A stretch of DNA of 64,000 nt, taken from positions 1 through 64,000 of the forward strand of contig NZ_CP046582.1 of assembly GCF_018141005.1 (NCBI RefSeq), read 5' to 3'. The position numbers and the translations under genes were made by a program. Under the pieces are notes generated by a model. The model had not been told where the DNA came from. It made no database searches and worked only from the letters and a program-made list of their open reading frames with translations. Shown here piece by piece: positions 44,976 to 55,261 of the stretch. Source of the DNA: Erwinia sp. E602. Lineage in GTDB: Bacteria > Pseudomonadota > Gammaproteobacteria > Enterobacterales > Enterobacteriaceae. Within the stretch, counting starts at the first letter, position 1. Each line of letters starts with the position of its first letter.

Positions 44976-45550
44976 AAGAACAAACTCCTGTTTAAAACGG
45001 GTGATTTTAAGATTGCTACCGCGACTAAGAATAGTCGAACTGCATTTTTAAAGGTAGCCATCATTGCTCACCCGCCGCAACGATTTTAATACCTAAAAAA
45101 ACGCTAACATCATGAACACTGGACCGATATCTATCGAACCCTGAGATCAACCGGGGGATGACCGGGTTTCTGAACAATATGGGGGGTTGATGGTAAGGCC
45201 TTGCTGGCCGGCTGGAGGCAACAATTTGCCTGAGCCATACCCGGTATCCTGCCTGCCCGGGCCGCCGTTGTGCGGCCTTTTTTTTACCCGCGCCCCTGCC
45301 TGCAACGATCGGATCAGCTGATAAATTGACTTCAGTCAGTCGCGGCTGAGATTTTCAGCAGAATTGAAAAATAATCAAAAAATATGACCCAAATCACACG
45401 GAATTGTCTAGTATTTGAGTTCCTGGTGCTTTCCGTGTGGGCCCGACTCTGAGGCCGCCAGCGGCTGCTGTTCGCCAGCATTCAGAACCTGAGCTTCAGG
45501 TTCTACATCCTCTTGTTGTTCACGTTACGTGAGTTGAATGAGGTGCACTG
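44976..45550 (+). other. Long intergenic region with possible small RNA and structured yiaG leader
   Basis: 575 bases. On the + strand a strong terminator ends at 45285 with no annotated gene before it; TTGCTC (45064) and TTAATA (45086) could be its promoter, giving a transcript of roughly 190 bases. Further right, TAGTAT near 45410 may be the yiaG -10 element, and a 9-bp stem AGAACCTGA-GCT-TCAGGTTCT (45484-45504) lies in its leader of about 130 bases. No protein gene is convincing. Confidence 0.4.
45260..45285 (+). terminator. Orphan Rho-independent terminator
   Basis: GGCCGC-N6-GCGGCC followed by eight T residues on the + strand. The only gene to its left, yiaF, is on the minus strand, so it must end an unannotated transcript or insulate yiaG. 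Confidence 0.85.
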
Positions 45551-45853
45551 ATGGAATTAATGGAAACAAAAGATCCAATGCATGAACTGCTATCGAGTCT
45601 GGAACAGATCGTGATTACCCGTCAGACGATTGCCCTGTCCCCGATTCTGAAGGACGATGTTTTACTGCCTGAACCCAAACGCATCCGGGAGATTACCGGC
45701 ATGCAGATTGATGAGTTTGCCCTGGCAATGGGCGTTAGCGTTTCCTCGGTGAAGAGTTGGGAAGCGAAGAAGACCCGTCCGTCAGGCAGTGCACAAAAAC
45801 TGATGCAGTTGATTCATTCGAATCCGTGTCTCAGCAGACAGCTGCTGGGATAA
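45551..45853 (+). CDS. yiaG: HTH-type transcriptional regulator YiaG
   Basis: 100 residues (E. coli 96), a small XRE-like DNA-binding protein similar to HigA-type antitoxins. It shares KDPMHELLSSLEQIV at the N-terminus and the helix-turn-helix MQIDEFALAMGVSVSSVKSWE with E. coli YiaG. Targets unknown. GAGGTG precedes the ATG. A strong terminator follows, probably also serving the convergent dehydrogenase gene. Confidence 0.93.
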   Translation: MELMETKDPMHELLSSLEQIVITRQTIALSPILKDDVLLPEPKRIREITGMQIDEFALAMGVSVSSVKSWEAKKTRPSGSAQKLMQLIHSNPCLSRQLLG

Positions 45854-45859
45854 AAGAAC

Positions 45860-45887
45860 AAACCCGCCATCTGGCGGGTTTTTGTTT
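45860..45887. terminator. Terminator after yiaG, possibly bidirectional
   Basis: The stem AACCCGCC-ATCT-GGCGGGTT is followed by a T-rich run on the + strand; A residues on its left side would give a U run for the convergent minus-strand gene. Confidence 0.88.
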
Positions 45888-46939
45888 TACAGGGCGGCCT
45901 GCGCCTTCATATCGATCACAAAGCGGTACTTCACGTCACCCTTCAGCATCCGTTCAAACGCCTGCTCGACCTGATCCAGACGAATCACTTCCACCTCAGA
46001 CACGATCTGGTGCTCACCGCAGAAATCCAGCATCTGCTGAGTCTCTCTGATGCTGCCGATCGAGGTTCCGGAGATGCTCAGGCGCTTAAAGACGATCGGC
46101 GTCACGTCCGGCGACTTGTGCGGCGCGTCAGGAATGCCGACCAGCACCAGGTGGCCGTTGGTCTTCAGCGCGGCCAGGTACGGGTCGAGATCGTGCGGTG
46201 CCGCCACGCAGTCGAGGATCATGTCCAGGCTGTTCTTCACGCCTGCCATCTGCTCAGCGTCCTTCGATACCACCACTTCGCTGGCTCCGAGGCGCAGCGC
46301 ATCCGCACCTTTTGCCGGAGAGGTGGTAAACAGCACCACTTCCGCGCCCAGCGCACGGGCCAGCTTCACCGCCATATGGCCGAGGCCACCGAGGCCAATC
46401 ACGCCCACACGCTGGCCTGGCTGCACGTTCCAGTGCTGCAGCGGCGACCAGGTTGTCACGCCGGCACACAGCAGCGGTGCCACCGCGGCCAGCGGCAGGT
46501 TCTCCGGTACCGAAACCACAAACCTGCTGTCGACCACGATATTGTCGGCATAACCGCCGAAGGTTTTGCCGCCGATCACCTTTTCCTCGCCGTTATAGGT
46601 GGCGGTAAAGCCGGCTTCACAATACTGCTCTTCGCCGTCATGGCACTGCGCGCAGTGGCCGCAGGAGTCGACCATCACGCCGACGCCGACCAGATCGCCG
46701 GGCTTAAAGGCGGAGACCGCGCTGCCGGTGGCGACCACGCGGCCAACGATTTCGTGGCCCGGCACCAGCGGGAACTGGCTGACGCCCCACTCGTTACGCG
46801 CCATATGCAGGTCAGAGTGGCAGACGCCGCAGTAGTGAATATCAATGTGTATGTCACCGGCCTGCAGCTCGCGACGGGTAAAGGTGAAGGGTTCCAGCGG
46901 GGTGTTAGCTGCTTTGGCAGCGAATCCGTAAGATTTCAT
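45887..46939 (-). CDS. Zinc-dependent NADP alcohol dehydrogenase (YahK/CAD type)
   Basis: A medium-chain dehydrogenase, 350 residues, reducing a broad range of aldehydes in relatives such as E. coli YahK. Catalytic zinc site GVCHSDLH and GHEIVGRVV, structural zinc cysteines in DSCGHCAQCHDGEEQYC, and cofactor motif GLGGLGHMAVKLA. It ends DVKYRFVIDM as in YahK. Monocistronic on the minus strand between yiaG and glyS. The physiological aldehyde is unknown. Confidence 0.9.
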   Translation of the reverse strand: MKSYGFAAKAANTPLEPFTFTRRELQAGDIHIDIHYCGVCHSDLHMARNEWGVSQFPLVPGHEIVGRVVATGSAVSAFKPGDLVGVGVMVDSCGHCAQCHDGEEQYCEAGFTATYNGEEKVIGGKTFGGYADNIVVDSRFVVSVPENLPLAAVAPLLCAGVTTWSPLQHWNVQPGQRVGVIGLGGLGHMAVKLARALGAEVVLFTTSPAKGADALRLGASEVVVSKDAEQMAGVKNSLDMILDCVAAPHDLDPYLAALKTNGHLVLVGIPDAPHKSPDVTPIVFKRLSISGTSIGSIRETQQMLDFCGEHQIVSEVEVIRLDQVEQAFERMLKGDVKYRFVIDMKAQAAL

Positions 46940-47017
46940 TGATGTCTCAGCCTGGTTGGCAAAAACGGCACAGGGTAAGGATTTAAGGCGTCAGGGGCAA
47001 GGCGGAATTGTAAAGGG

Positions 47018-47046
47018 GGGTGTCCCGGCAGTGGCCTGCCGGGACA
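47018..47046 (-). terminator. Hairpin after glyS
   Basis: TGTCCCGGCA/TGCCGGGACA forms a 10-bp stem just beyond the glyS stop on the minus strand, followed by CCCCCCTTTAC. The weak T run makes it a moderate candidate. Confidence 0.55.
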
Positions 47047-47053
47047 TCAGCGA

Positions 47054-49123
47054 TTACTGCAGCAGCGAGATATCCGCTACCTGCAGGAACAGCGCGCGCA
47101 GCTTCGCCAGCAGCGTCAGGCGGTTCAGACGGATCTCTCTGTCGTCGGCGTTGACCATCACCTTGTCAAAGAAGTTGTCCACCGCTTCACGCAGCTCGGC
47201 CAGCTCGATCAGCGCATCCTGATAGCGGCCTTCGGCGAAGTACGGTGCCAGCTTGCTGGTCAGCGCTGAAACGTAGGTCGCCAGCTTGATCTCTTCATTC
47301 TCTTTCAGCAGCGACGCCTGCACGCTGTCGTTCAGCGGCTCGTCGGACTTGGCGAGAATATTGGAGACGCGCTTGTTGGCGGCCGCCAGGCTGGCAGCCT
47401 GCTCCAGCGTACGGAAGTGCGATACCGCCTTCATGCGCGCGTCGAAATCCGCCGGGCGGGTCGGGCGGCGTGCCAGCACGGCCTGGATGGTATCCACGCT
47501 GTGGCCCGCTTCCTGGTACCAGCTACGGAAACGGCCGAGCATAAAGTCGACCACCTCATCCACCACCTTCGCGTTGGTCAGCTTGCTGCCGTACAGGCGC
47601 GCGGCCTCTTCGGTCAGGGTCTGCAGATCCAGCGGCAGGTTCTTCTCAACGATGATGCGCAGCACGCCCAGCGCCGCACGGCGCAGTGCGAACGGATCTT
47701 TATCGCCTTTCGGATGCTGCCCGATGCCGAAGATGCCGGCCAGGGTGTCCATCTTATCGGCGATCGCCAGCGCGCAGGCGATCGGGTTAGACGGCAGCGC
47801 ATCGCCGGCAAAGCGCGGCTGATACTGCTCGTTCAGCGCGACCGCCACGTCTTCGGCTTCGCCGTCGTGACGCGCGTAGTGCATGCCCATCACGCCCTGG
47901 GTGTCGGTGAACTCGAACACCATATTGGTCATCAGATCACACTTGGACAGCAGGCCCGCGCGGGTGGCGTGGTTGACGTCTGCACCGATCTGCGCGGCGA
48001 TCCAGCCGGCCAGCGCCTGAATACGGTCGGTTTTGTCACGCAGCGTACCCAGCTGTTTCTGGAACAGCACGGTCTCCAGGCGCGGCAGGTTATCTTCCAG
48101 ACGACGCTTACGGTCGCTGTTAAAGAAGAACTCGGCGTCGGCGAGGCGCGGGCGCACCACCTTCTCGTTACCGGAAATAATCTGCTGCGGATCTTTCGAC
48201 TCGATGTTGGTGACGAAGATAAAGTTAGGCAGCAGCTTGCCCGCGGCGTCGTACACCGGGAAGTACTTCTGGTCGCCCTTCATGGTGTAGACCAGCGCTT
48301 CGGCCGGCACCGCGAGGAACTTCTCTTCAAAGGTGGCGGTCAGCACCACCGGCCACTCGACCAGCGAGGTCACCTCTTCCAGCAGGCTTTCGCTGAGGTC
48401 GGCGACGCCGCCAATCTGGCGCGCGGCGGCTTCGGCATCGGCCTTGATGGTGGCTTTACGCACCTCAAAGTCGGCCTGCACGCGGCCGCGCTCCAGCAGA
48501 ATCTGCGGATACTGATCGGCGTTATCGATGGTGAACTCCGGCTCGCCCATAAAGCGGTGGCCGCGAATCGTACGGGCGGAGTCGATGCCCAGAATCTTCG
48601 CCGGGATCAGTTCATCGCCCAGCAGCAGGGTCACGGTGTGTACCGGGCGCACGAACTGCACCTCGGACGCGCCCCAGCGCATCAGTTTCGGGATCGGCAG
48701 CTTCGCCAGCGAGGTGGCGATCATCGCCGGCAGCAGCGCCTGCGCGCTTTCACCGGTCACTTTAGCGCGATGCACCAGCCATTCGCCTTTATCGGTGCTC
48801 AGACGCTCGGCCTGATCAACGGTAATGCCACAGCCGCGCGCCCAGCCTTCGGCCGCTTTGGTTGGCGCACCGCTGGCATCAAACGCGGCCTGAATCGCCG
48901 GGCCACGTTTTTCTACTTCGCGATCCGGCTGCGCGGCGCTCAGCGAGGCGACTTTCAGCGCCAGACGGCGCGGCGCGGCAAACCACTTCACGTCACCGTG
49001 GGCGAGGCCCGCAGCATCCAGCTCGGCGGTCAGGTTAGCAGCAAAGGACTCGGCCAGGCTGCGCAGGGCTTTCGGCGGCAGCTCTTCGGTGCCGATCTCC
49101 ACCAGGAAGGTTTGTTCAGTCAT
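47054..49123 (-). CDS. glyS: Glycyl-tRNA synthetase beta subunit
   Basis: The beta chain of the heterotetrameric glycyl-tRNA synthetase, recognising and binding tRNA-Gly. 689 residues, as in E. coli, starting [20 protein letters not shown] with an HD-like central domain and a C-terminal anticodon-binding domain ([18 protein letters not shown]). It starts nine bases after glyQ, forming the glyQS operon. Confidence 0.97.
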   Translation of the reverse strand: MTEQTFLVEIGTEELPPKALRSLAESFAANLTAELDAAGLAHGDVKWFAAPRRLALKVASLSAAQPDREVEKRGPAIQAAFDASGAPTKAAEGWARGCGITVDQAERLSTDKGEWLVHRAKVTGESAQALLPAMIATSLAKLPIPKLMRWGASEVQFVRPVHTVTLLLGDELIPAKILGIDSARTIRGHRFMGEPEFTIDNADQYPQILLERGRVQADFEVRKATIKADAEAAARQIGGVADLSESLLEEVTSLVEWPVVLTATFEEKFLAVPAEALVYTMKGDQKYFPVYDAAGKLLPNFIFVTNIESKDPQQIISGNEKVVRPRLADAEFFFNSDRKRRLEDNLPRLETVLFQKQLGTLRDKTDRIQALAGWIAAQIGADVNHATRAGLLSKCDLMTNMVFEFTDTQGVMGMHYARHDGEAEDVAVALNEQYQPRFAGDALPSNPIACALAIADKMDTLAGIFGIGQHPKGDKDPFALRRAALGVLRIIVEKNLPLDLQTLTEEAARLYGSKLTNAKVVDEVVDFMLGRFRSWYQEAGHSVDTIQAVLARRPTRPADFDARMKAVSHFRTLEQAASLAAANKRVSNILAKSDEPLNDSVQASLLKENEEIKLATYVSALTSKLAPYFAEGRYQDALIELAELREAVDNFFDKVMVNADDREIRLNRLTLLAKLRALFLQVADISLLQ

Positions 49124-49132
49124 GGCTGCCTC

Positions 49133-50044
49133 TTAGTTATTCTTGTTGCACATCGGGAAGCCCAGCGCCTCGCGGGAGGCGTAGTAGGCTTCAGCCACGG
49201 CTTTAGTCAGGGTACGGATGCGCAGAATATAGCGCTGACGCTCGGTGACCGAGATCGCCTTGCGCGCGTCCAGCAGGTTGAAGCTGTGCGCGGCTTTCAG
49301 AATACGTTCGTAGGCCGGCAGCGGCAGCGGTTTTTCCAGCGCCAGCAGGCTCTGCGCCTCTTTCTCGTACTGCTCGAAGCAGCTGAACAGGAAATCGACG
49401 TCGGCGTATTCGAAGTTGTAGGTCGACTGCTCGACTTCGTTCTGATGGAACACGTCGCCGTAGGTGGTTTTACCCAGCGGACCGTCGCTCCACACCAGAT
49501 CGTACACGCTGTCCACGCCCTGGATATACATCGCCAGGCGCTCCAGGCCGTAGGTGATCTCGCCGGTGACCGGCTTACACTCCAGGCCGCCGACCTGCTG
49601 GAAGTAGGTGAACTGCGTCACTTCCATCCCGTTCAGCCACACTTCCCAGCCGAGGCCCCAGGCACCCAGCGTCGGGTTTTCCCAGTTATCTTCCACGAAG
49701 CGGATATCGTGAATGGTCGGGTCCATGCCCAGCTCTTTCAGCGAGCCGAGGTACAGCTCCTGAATATTGTCCGGTGATGGCTTGATGATCACCTGGAACT
49801 GATAGTAGTGCTGCAGGCGGTTCGGGTTCTCACCGTAGCGGCCATCGGTCGGGCGGCGTGAGGGCTGCACGTAGGCAACGGCGGTTGGCTCCGGGCCGAT
49901 AGCGCGCAGACAGGTCATCGGGTGAGACGTCCCGGCACCGACTTCCATATCCAGCGGTTGGATGATGGTGCAACCCTGTCGCGCCCAGTAATCCTGTAAG
50001 GTCAGGATCAGCCCCTGAAAGGTCTTGGTATCAAACTTTTGCAT
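49133..50044 (-). CDS. glyQ: Glycyl-tRNA synthetase alpha subunit
   Basis: The catalytic alpha chain of class II glycyl-tRNA synthetase. 303 residues, as in E. coli, with [20 protein letters not shown], the motif region [20 protein letters not shown] and [19 protein letters not shown]. First gene of glyQS, divergent from wecH with about 240 bases between, as in E. coli. Confidence 0.98.
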   Translation of the reverse strand: MQKFDTKTFQGLILTLQDYWARQGCTIIQPLDMEVGAGTSHPMTCLRAIGPEPTAVAYVQPSRRPTDGRYGENPNRLQHYYQFQVIIKPSPDNIQELYLGSLKELGMDPTIHDIRFVEDNWENPTLGAWGLGWEVWLNGMEVTQFTYFQQVGGLECKPVTGEITYGLERLAMYIQGVDSVYDLVWSDGPLGKTTYGDVFHQNEVEQSTYNFEYADVDFLFSCFEQYEKEAQSLLALEKPLPLPAYERILKAAHSFNLLDARKAISVTERQRYILRIRTLTKAVAEAYYASREALGFPMCNKNN

Positions 50045-50282
50045 GTTGATGTCGCACGCGATGAAGTGGTTATAAAAAGTGGGCGTCAGTATACCCTTTG
50101 AGCGGGCTGATTACCAAAGTGCTGACGGGCGGTAAGCGCGTTTATCCCCGGCTAATTTTGCAGCCCCTACCGCATAACCCGCTCATCCCGGTCTGAATTT
50201 TCCCGCATCAGGTTGTTGAAGCCCGGCCGCCTGGCTACGCTCTGACACGCAGCCTGCTGAACTGGCGAACAATGAGGATGAA

Positions 50283-51278
50283 ATGTCGCAGAAAATCGGA
50301 TGGATAGATAACTTACGCGCCCTGGCCTGCCTGATGGTGATTATGATCCACACCACCACCTGGTACGTCACCACCGGCATGTCGGTGGGTGAGCACAGCT
50401 GGGATATGTCGAACCTGCTGAACTCCGCTTCCCGCGTCTGCGTACCGATCTTCTTTATGATCTCCGGCTACCTGTTTTTCGGCGAGCGCAGCGCCCAGGC
50501 GCGCCACTTTGCCCGCGTGGTGCTGTGCCTGCTGTTCTACAGCGCGGTGGCGCTGGTTTATATCACCCTGCTGACGCCGATTAACGAGAGTAAATCGCTG
50601 GCGCACCTGCTGCAGAAGCCGGTGTTTTACCACCTGTGGTTCTTCTTCGCGATTATCGTGATTTACCTGTTCTCGCCGCTGATCCAGGTCAAGCCGGTGC
50701 GCGCCCGCTACCTGGCGGTGGTGACGCTGGTGCTGGCGATCGTCGCCAACCCGAACACCGTTGACGGCTCCATCGCCCGCTTCCACTGGCTGCCGATCAA
50801 CCTCTATATCAGCGGCGACACCATCTACTACCTGCTCTACGCGCTGTTTGGCCGGGCGATCGGCATGATGGCAACCGGCGGACGCCGCACCGGCTGGCTG
50901 GCCGGGCTGGTTTTTGCGGCCTGCGTGGCGGCGATCGCCTTCGGCACCAAACGCCAGTTCGCGATTAACGGTGCCTTCGCCGATACCTGGTACCTCTACT
51001 GCGGCCCGGCGGTGTTTATCGCCGCGATCGGCCTGCTGGTGCTGTTTAAAAACTGCTGTAACGACCGCGTACCGGCGTTTATGGCGCTGATTTCCCGCAA
51101 CTCGCTGCCGATCTACGGCTTTCACGCGCTGTTTATCCACTTTATGCGCACCCACCACCTGGACAACACCGACCGGCCGTGGCTGGATATCCCGCTGATC
51201 TTCAGTATCACCCTCGGCGGCAGCCTGCTGCTGGCGATCGGGCTGAAGAAAATTGACCGGCGGGGATGGGTGAGCTGA
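50283..51278 (+). CDS. wecH: O-acetyltransferase WecH
   Basis: An integral inner-membrane acyltransferase-3 protein that in E. coli O-acetylates enterobacterial common antigen. 331 residues with about ten hydrophobic segments; [20 protein letters not shown] near the N-terminus holds the catalytic histidine region, and [21 protein letters not shown] matches E. coli. The start is the ATG of [10 protein letters not shown]. Location next to glyQ is conserved. Confidence 0.94.
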   Translation: MSQKIGWIDNLRALACLMVIMIHTTTWYVTTGMSVGEHSWDMSNLLNSASRVCVPIFFMISGYLFFGERSAQARHFARVVLCLLFYSAVALVYITLLTPINESKSLAHLLQKPVFYHLWFFFAIIVIYLFSPLIQVKPVRARYLAVVTLVLAIVANPNTVDGSIARFHWLPINLYISGDTIYYLLYALFGRAIGMMATGGRRTGWLAGLVFAACVAAIAFGTKRQFAINGAFADTWYLYCGPAVFIAAIGLLVLFKNCCNDRVPAFMALISRNSLPIYGFHALFIHFMRTHHLDNTDRPWLDIPLIFSITLGGSLLLAIGLKKIDRRGWVS

Positions 51279-51458
51279 GAAAAGGGGGCTGCTGCATCTT
51301 AGGGCCGCTTGTCCACAGGCATGACCGTTCGACCGCCAGCTGAAATGCCTGACGGTGCAGAGTGACGTAAACAGAACCGTTGCTTACAGAGAACAGCGCC
51401 GGGCTGGAGGTACTCAGCCATTGATCGGCATTACGGATTGTTCAGCGGAGATGATCTG

Positions 51459-52400
51459 TTAGTGGTTCTGTAAGCCGGCGTCTTCCTGCCAGCGTTGTAA
51501 GGCCCGCCTTAGCTGGCGGGCGGAGGAGAACCCTGCCGCCAGCGCCGCCCGCTCGTTACCTTCCCCCTGCTGCAGCCGCTGCTGCGCCAGCGTCAGCCGC
51601 AGCTGCTCGTGGTAGTCGCGCACGCTGATGCCGAGATGGTCGCGGAACAGCCGGGTGAGATGGCGCGGGCTGACGTGCACCCGGCCGGCGATCTCCTCCA
51701 ACGGCCATGCCTGCTCCGGTTGTAACACCAGCAGATCCTGCGCGCGGTGGATCGCCGGGTGCAGATGGTTACGGTAGCGCAGAAACGGCGACAGCTGCGG
51801 ATCCTCCCCCGAGCGGCGGAAATAAACCACCATCTCCCGCGCCACCTCCAGCGCCACCCGTGGCCCGCACAGCCGGTTAATCAGATGCAGCGCCAGGTCG
51901 ATGCCCGCCGTAATGCCCGCGCTGGTCCAGATGCCACGATCTTCCACGAAAATCCGGTTTTCTCTGACCATCGCCGCCGGTTCCGCCACCTTGAGTCGGT
52001 CGATGACCTCATGATGGGTGGTGCACTGTACGCCGTGCAGCAGCCCGGCTTTCGCCGCCAGCAGCGAACCGGAACAGATGCACACCAGCGTAATGCGCTG
52101 CGCGTGAATAGCGGGCTGCATACGCATCAGCCAGTGGCGCGCCGCCAGCGCCTGCGGCGTATCGAACCACACCGTCGAGTCGCTGACGCCGGGCAGCACC
52201 AGCAGACAGCCGTCGGGCAGCGTCTCCGGCAGCGGTTCAATGCGGCTGATAAACATCTGAGTGGAACTCAGCACCGTCTCATCCGGCCCGATATAGCGCA
52301 GCGCAAAGGCATCACCGGCCAGCGCCAGCGTCTCCGCCGGGCCGGTGATATCCAGCGTCATCACGCCGGGGAGGGTGACAAAATAAACCGGGATGGTCAT
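51459..52400 (-). CDS. GlxA-like AraC-family regulator with DJ-1/PfpI domain
   Basis: 313 residues: an N-terminal class-I-glutamine-amidotransferase-like domain (about 1-175; FVTLPGVMTLDITGPAETLA and LVCICSGSLLAAKAGLL with the nucleophile-elbow cysteine) and a C-terminal AraC double helix-turn-helix (about 215-305; LEEIAGRVHVSPRHLTRLFR). Such regulators often control the adjacent catabolic gene. The ATG at 52400 gives MTIPVYFVTLPG; 21 upstream residues are rejected. It lies 62 bases downstream of the isochorismatase-family gene. Confidence 0.88.
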   Translation of the reverse strand: MTIPVYFVTLPGVMTLDITGPAETLALAGDAFALRYIGPDETVLSSTQMFISRIEPLPETLPDGCLLVLPGVSDSTVWFDTPQALAARHWLMRMQPAIHAQRITLVCICSGSLLAAKAGLLHGVQCTTHHEVIDRLKVAEPAAMVRENRIFVEDRGIWTSAGITAGIDLALHLINRLCGPRVALEVAREMVVYFRRSGEDPQLSPFLRYRNHLHPAIHRAQDLLVLQPEQAWPLEEIAGRVHVSPRHLTRLFRDHLGISVRDYHEQLRLTLAQQRLQQGEGNERAALAAGFSSARQLRRALQRWQEDAGLQNH

Positions 52401-52462
52401 AGCAGACAGCCTCCTGCGGACAGAAAAGTTTGAGGTCGGTGATGACAATGCTGACGCTGGCA

Positions 52463-53005
52463 TCAGCCCAGCTTATGCAGACACTGTTCGACGGTGGCAA
52501 TATCCGCAAAGCGGTTGATCAGCACGCTCTCAGTACGGTGGCGAAGATCGGCCACGCTCAGGGTAATGCCGTTATGGGTGATCGGGAAGGTCAGCGTTGC
52601 TTCCGTTACGTACGTCACCTGATAACCGAAATCCGATGCCACGCGGGCGGTGGTTTCACAGCACTGCTCGCTGCGCAGCCCGCTGATGATCACGTGCTTC
52701 ACCTGCTGCTGCTCCAGCCACTGCTGCAAACCCGATTCAGTCAGCGCGTTATGCACCCGCTTACGAAAGGTGGCAACCGGCTGGTGGCTGAGAAACGGCA
52801 GGCGGGTCACCAGCCCGGACTCCGGCCTGAACGCCTCGTCATCATCCTCATGCAGCACGTCCACCACCGCAATCCCGCGCTGCTGGCAGCCGGCAACCAG
52901 CGCACTCAACGCCTGCTCAAACGCCGGGGTTTCCGGCGTCTCACGGTAGCCACGATGATAGAAGGATTGCTGCGCGTCAATCACTAACAGTACGGTGTCG
53001 GTCAT
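52463..53005 (-). CDS. Isochorismatase-family cysteine hydrolase
   Basis: 180 residues, with the catalytic triad of the family: D10 in LLVIDAQQSF, K82 in FRKRVHNALTE and cysteine C115/C116 in SEQCCETTARVASD. The family cleaves vinyl ethers or amides (isochorismate, nicotinamide, N-carbamoyl compounds); the substrate here is unknown. Probably co-transcribed with, or controlled by, the downstream GlxA-like regulator. Upstream is an unusual G-rich tract. Confidence 0.88.
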   Translation of the reverse strand: MTDTVLLVIDAQQSFYHRGYRETPETPAFEQALSALVAGCQQRGIAVVDVLHEDDDEAFRPESGLVTRLPFLSHQPVATFRKRVHNALTESGLQQWLEQQQVKHVIISGLRSEQCCETTARVASDFGYQVTYVTEATLTFPITHNGITLSVADLRHRTESVLINRFADIATVEQCLHKLG

Positions 53006-53047
53006 TTTGGGACTCCTGATGAGGTGGGGTTAGGGCTATGATCTACG

Positions 53048-53099
53048 GGATTGGGGAGGGGGAAAAGGCCAGAAAAGGACGGGATTGGGGGTGGGAGGG
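53048..53099 (+). repeat. G-rich tract with G-quadruplex motif
   Basis: On the + strand GGG-ATT-GGGGG-T-GGG-A-GGG at 53081-53099 is a textbook quadruplex motif with loops of 3, 1 and 1 bases; a second cluster (GGG-ATT-GGGG-A-GGGGG) lies at 53048-53062. It is just upstream of the isochorismatase-family gene and at the border of the decayed accessory patch. Confidence 0.75.
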
Positions 53100-53209
53100 A
53101 CAGGTTTGGCGAGGGGGAATGATATCGATGGGCTATGCGCCGGCAATCAGTAAGCTTCTGACTCACTAAAGAAAATAGAGAAATAAATTCTGATTATGCT
53201 GTGAAATCT

Positions 53210-53806
53210 ATGCCTGGAATTATCAGAGCCCAGTTACAAGCGCTGGATTCTGATGAATATATGTCTGTTGAAGTCGAGTATGATTTTTTTGAAGGGTAAA
53301 AAGAAATTTTTGTTACTCAACCAGGATTGTATCGGTTAATGTCCAGTGACCGAAGCGCTGCTGGTAAACGTTTTCAGAAATGGCTATTCCATGAAGTAAT
53401 ACCATCATTGACTAAAAATGGAGTCTATCCCCCACCACCAGAAGCTAAAGGATCTGCATTCGCTCAAATGGCAGAAATGCTGGCCCAAAATTCTAGGATG
53501 CTTGCTGACGCCATTCACAAAAATGAAAAACTAGCAGAAGATGTGTCTCAGGTAAAAGGAAAAGTTGCTGATGTTGAAAGCCGTCTGGAGGTTTTAGAGT
53601 CCGAATCATCACATCCAAAAGAAGATGTGCAAACCTTAAGTGAATGGCTTGATTTTCTGGATATTAATATTGAGGAAAAATATATTCAGGAGACGCTTGC
53701 TTGGTGTGAAAATATCGCCATGAAAAAAATAAAATGGTTGTTCTGGGTAATAGAAGTGATGATTCGTTGTTTACTGTTCAGACGATCGATGAGGCTGTTT
53801 CTATAA
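53210..53806 (+). pseudogene. Phage antirepressor (BRO-N domain) remnant
   Basis: Reading from an ATG at 53210, a TAA at 53297-53299 interrupts the frame, which then continues to 53806. The joined product has the end of a BRO-N domain (QPGLYRLMSSDRSAAGKRFQ, then KWLFHEVIPSLTKNGVYPPP) typical of phage antirepressors, followed by a coiled coil (KLAEDVSQVKGKVADVESRLEVLE) and an unrelated tail. The first part of the domain is missing. AT-rich compared with the flanks. It marks a lost prophage or plasmid-like insertion. Confidence 0.7.
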
Positions 53807-53939
53807 TGAGATTAAACAGGAAGACATCATTTAAATAAATCCTAAAGATTCATGATATCAATAATAAACTATTTCTCAAGTGCGTGCGATAAGGTCAAGA
53901 CAGACCTGCTTTAATCTCCACGCATTCATTTTTTAAATT

Positions 53940-54084
53940 TCCGGTTTTCAGCCATCAGTAGGTATTCTTACGGGGTCTGGTATGTTCGGCCAAAACGTTT
54001 GATAAACGCATTTTTACTCGGCTTGTCGGGTTTTATAAATTTCAGCATTACACCATGCTCTTCTGCCCACTGTGCCTGAGCCAG
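53940..54084 (-). mobile_element. IS3-family transposase OrfB fragment
   Basis: On the minus strand the translation includes LAQAQWAEEHGVMLKFIKPD followed by KPSKNAFIKRFGRTYQTP, then a stop and EYLLMAENR. This is the end of the DDE integrase core of IS3-group elements (typical: W.....G....I.PGKP..NA.IERFNRTYR), including the glutamate-to-lysine change in the position of the catalytic glutamate. Both ends are lost and frameshifts are present. The surrounding 53807-54215 has no other gene. Confidence 0.75.
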
Positions 54085-54147
54085 CGATAGAGTACCGGCC
54101 CGTTGAAGGGAGAACCCGTTTTATTGCGCTTGTGATGTAGTCTGGCT

Positions 54148-54180
54148 ATACCATATTGCCCCTGCCCGGTAATATGGTAT
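54148..54180. promoter_or_regulatory. 10-bp inverted repeat upstream of rhuM
   Basis: ATACCATATT (54148-54157) and AATATGGTAT (54171-54180) are perfect arms around 13 GC-rich bases, ending 35 bases before the rhuM start. A possible promoter (TTGCCC at 54156, TATCAC at 54178) overlaps it, as for an autoregulatory operator. Confidence 0.6.
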
Positions 54181-54215
54181 CACATCCAATTTTTTAAAGT
54201 GGAAACGGAGGCAGC

Positions 54216-55261
54216 ATGACAGATAAGCACTTACCTCAACCTCCAGCAGGTGAATTCCTGCTGTTCCAAAGCGAGGATCGCCACGCCCGTGTTGAGTGTC
54301 GCTTTCAGTCAGACACGCTTTGGCTTACTCAGGCATCTATGGCTGAGCTATACGATAAGGATGTTCGGACCATTAATGAACACCTGAGCAATATCTTTGC
54401 AGAAGGCGAGATTGGTCAAAATTCAACCATCCGGAAATTCCGGATAGTTCGCCAAGAAGGAAAACGACAGGTTTCCAGAGAGTTAGAACACTACAGCCTC
54501 GAAGCAATACTGGCCGTGGGTTATCGCGTTCGCTCAGTTCGGGGGACTCAGTTCCGCCAGTGGGCCACGCAAACCCTGCAGGAATATCTGATTAAAGGGT
54601 TTGTGATGGATGACGAACGATTGAAAAATCCGCCAGTCGGCTCTTCTGTCGTGCCTGACTACTTTGACGAGATGCTGGAACGCATCCGCGATATTCGTGC
54701 CAGCGAACGTCGGGTTTATTTGCGGGTGCGGGAGATTTTTGCGCTGGCTGCTGACTACCAGCCCACTTTGAAAGAGACAACTCTCTTCTTTCAAACCATC
54801 CAGAATAAGCTGCACTTTGCCTGCACCGGGCTTACGGCCGCCGAGCTGATCCACCAGCGTGCAGATGCCAGCCACATATGGGACTCACCAGCTATAAAGG
54901 TAATGATGTGCTAAAAGGTGATGTCACCGTCGCAAAAAACTACCTGATCCAGAAAGAGGTTACTGAACTTAACCGTGTGGTGAATATGTGGCTGGACTAT
55001 GCCGAAGATCAGGCATTGCGCCGCCAGCAGGTTTTCTTGCAGGACTGGCAGGAGAAGCTGGATCAGTTCCTGCAGTTCAACGATCGCAATGTGCTACAGG
55101 GATCTGGCACGGTCAGTAAGAAAGTGGCAGATGAAAAAGCTCAGCTTGAATATGCACAATTTGCAGAGCAGCGACGTTTGTTAAAAGAGGCTGAAGGTGA
55201 AAAGAATATTACTGATCTGATGTACTGGAAAGCGGGTAAAAATCCCCCTTCATCCAAATAG
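54216..55261 (+). pseudogene. rhuM: RhuM family protein, frameshifted
   Basis: The RhuM family (first described in a Salmonella pathogenicity island, function uncertain) is about 340-350 residues. Here residues 1-222 are read from the ATG at 54216 (DTLWLTQASMAELYDKDVRT, EGKRQVSRELEHYSLEAILA, HFACTGLTAAELIHQRADAS); the frame then breaks near 54873-54880 and the rest (MGLTSYKGNDVLKGDVTVAK to the stop at 55261) continues in another frame. One missing base explains it. GGAG precedes the start. Either a recent inactivation or a sequencing error. Confidence 0.85.

Noticed and set aside
47417..49777. A 786-codon open frame on the + strand across glyS and glyQ
   Set aside because: It lies fully antisense to two certain genes, has no recognisable domain, and its composition (many H, Q, R, G) is that expected from the complement of GC-rich coding DNA.
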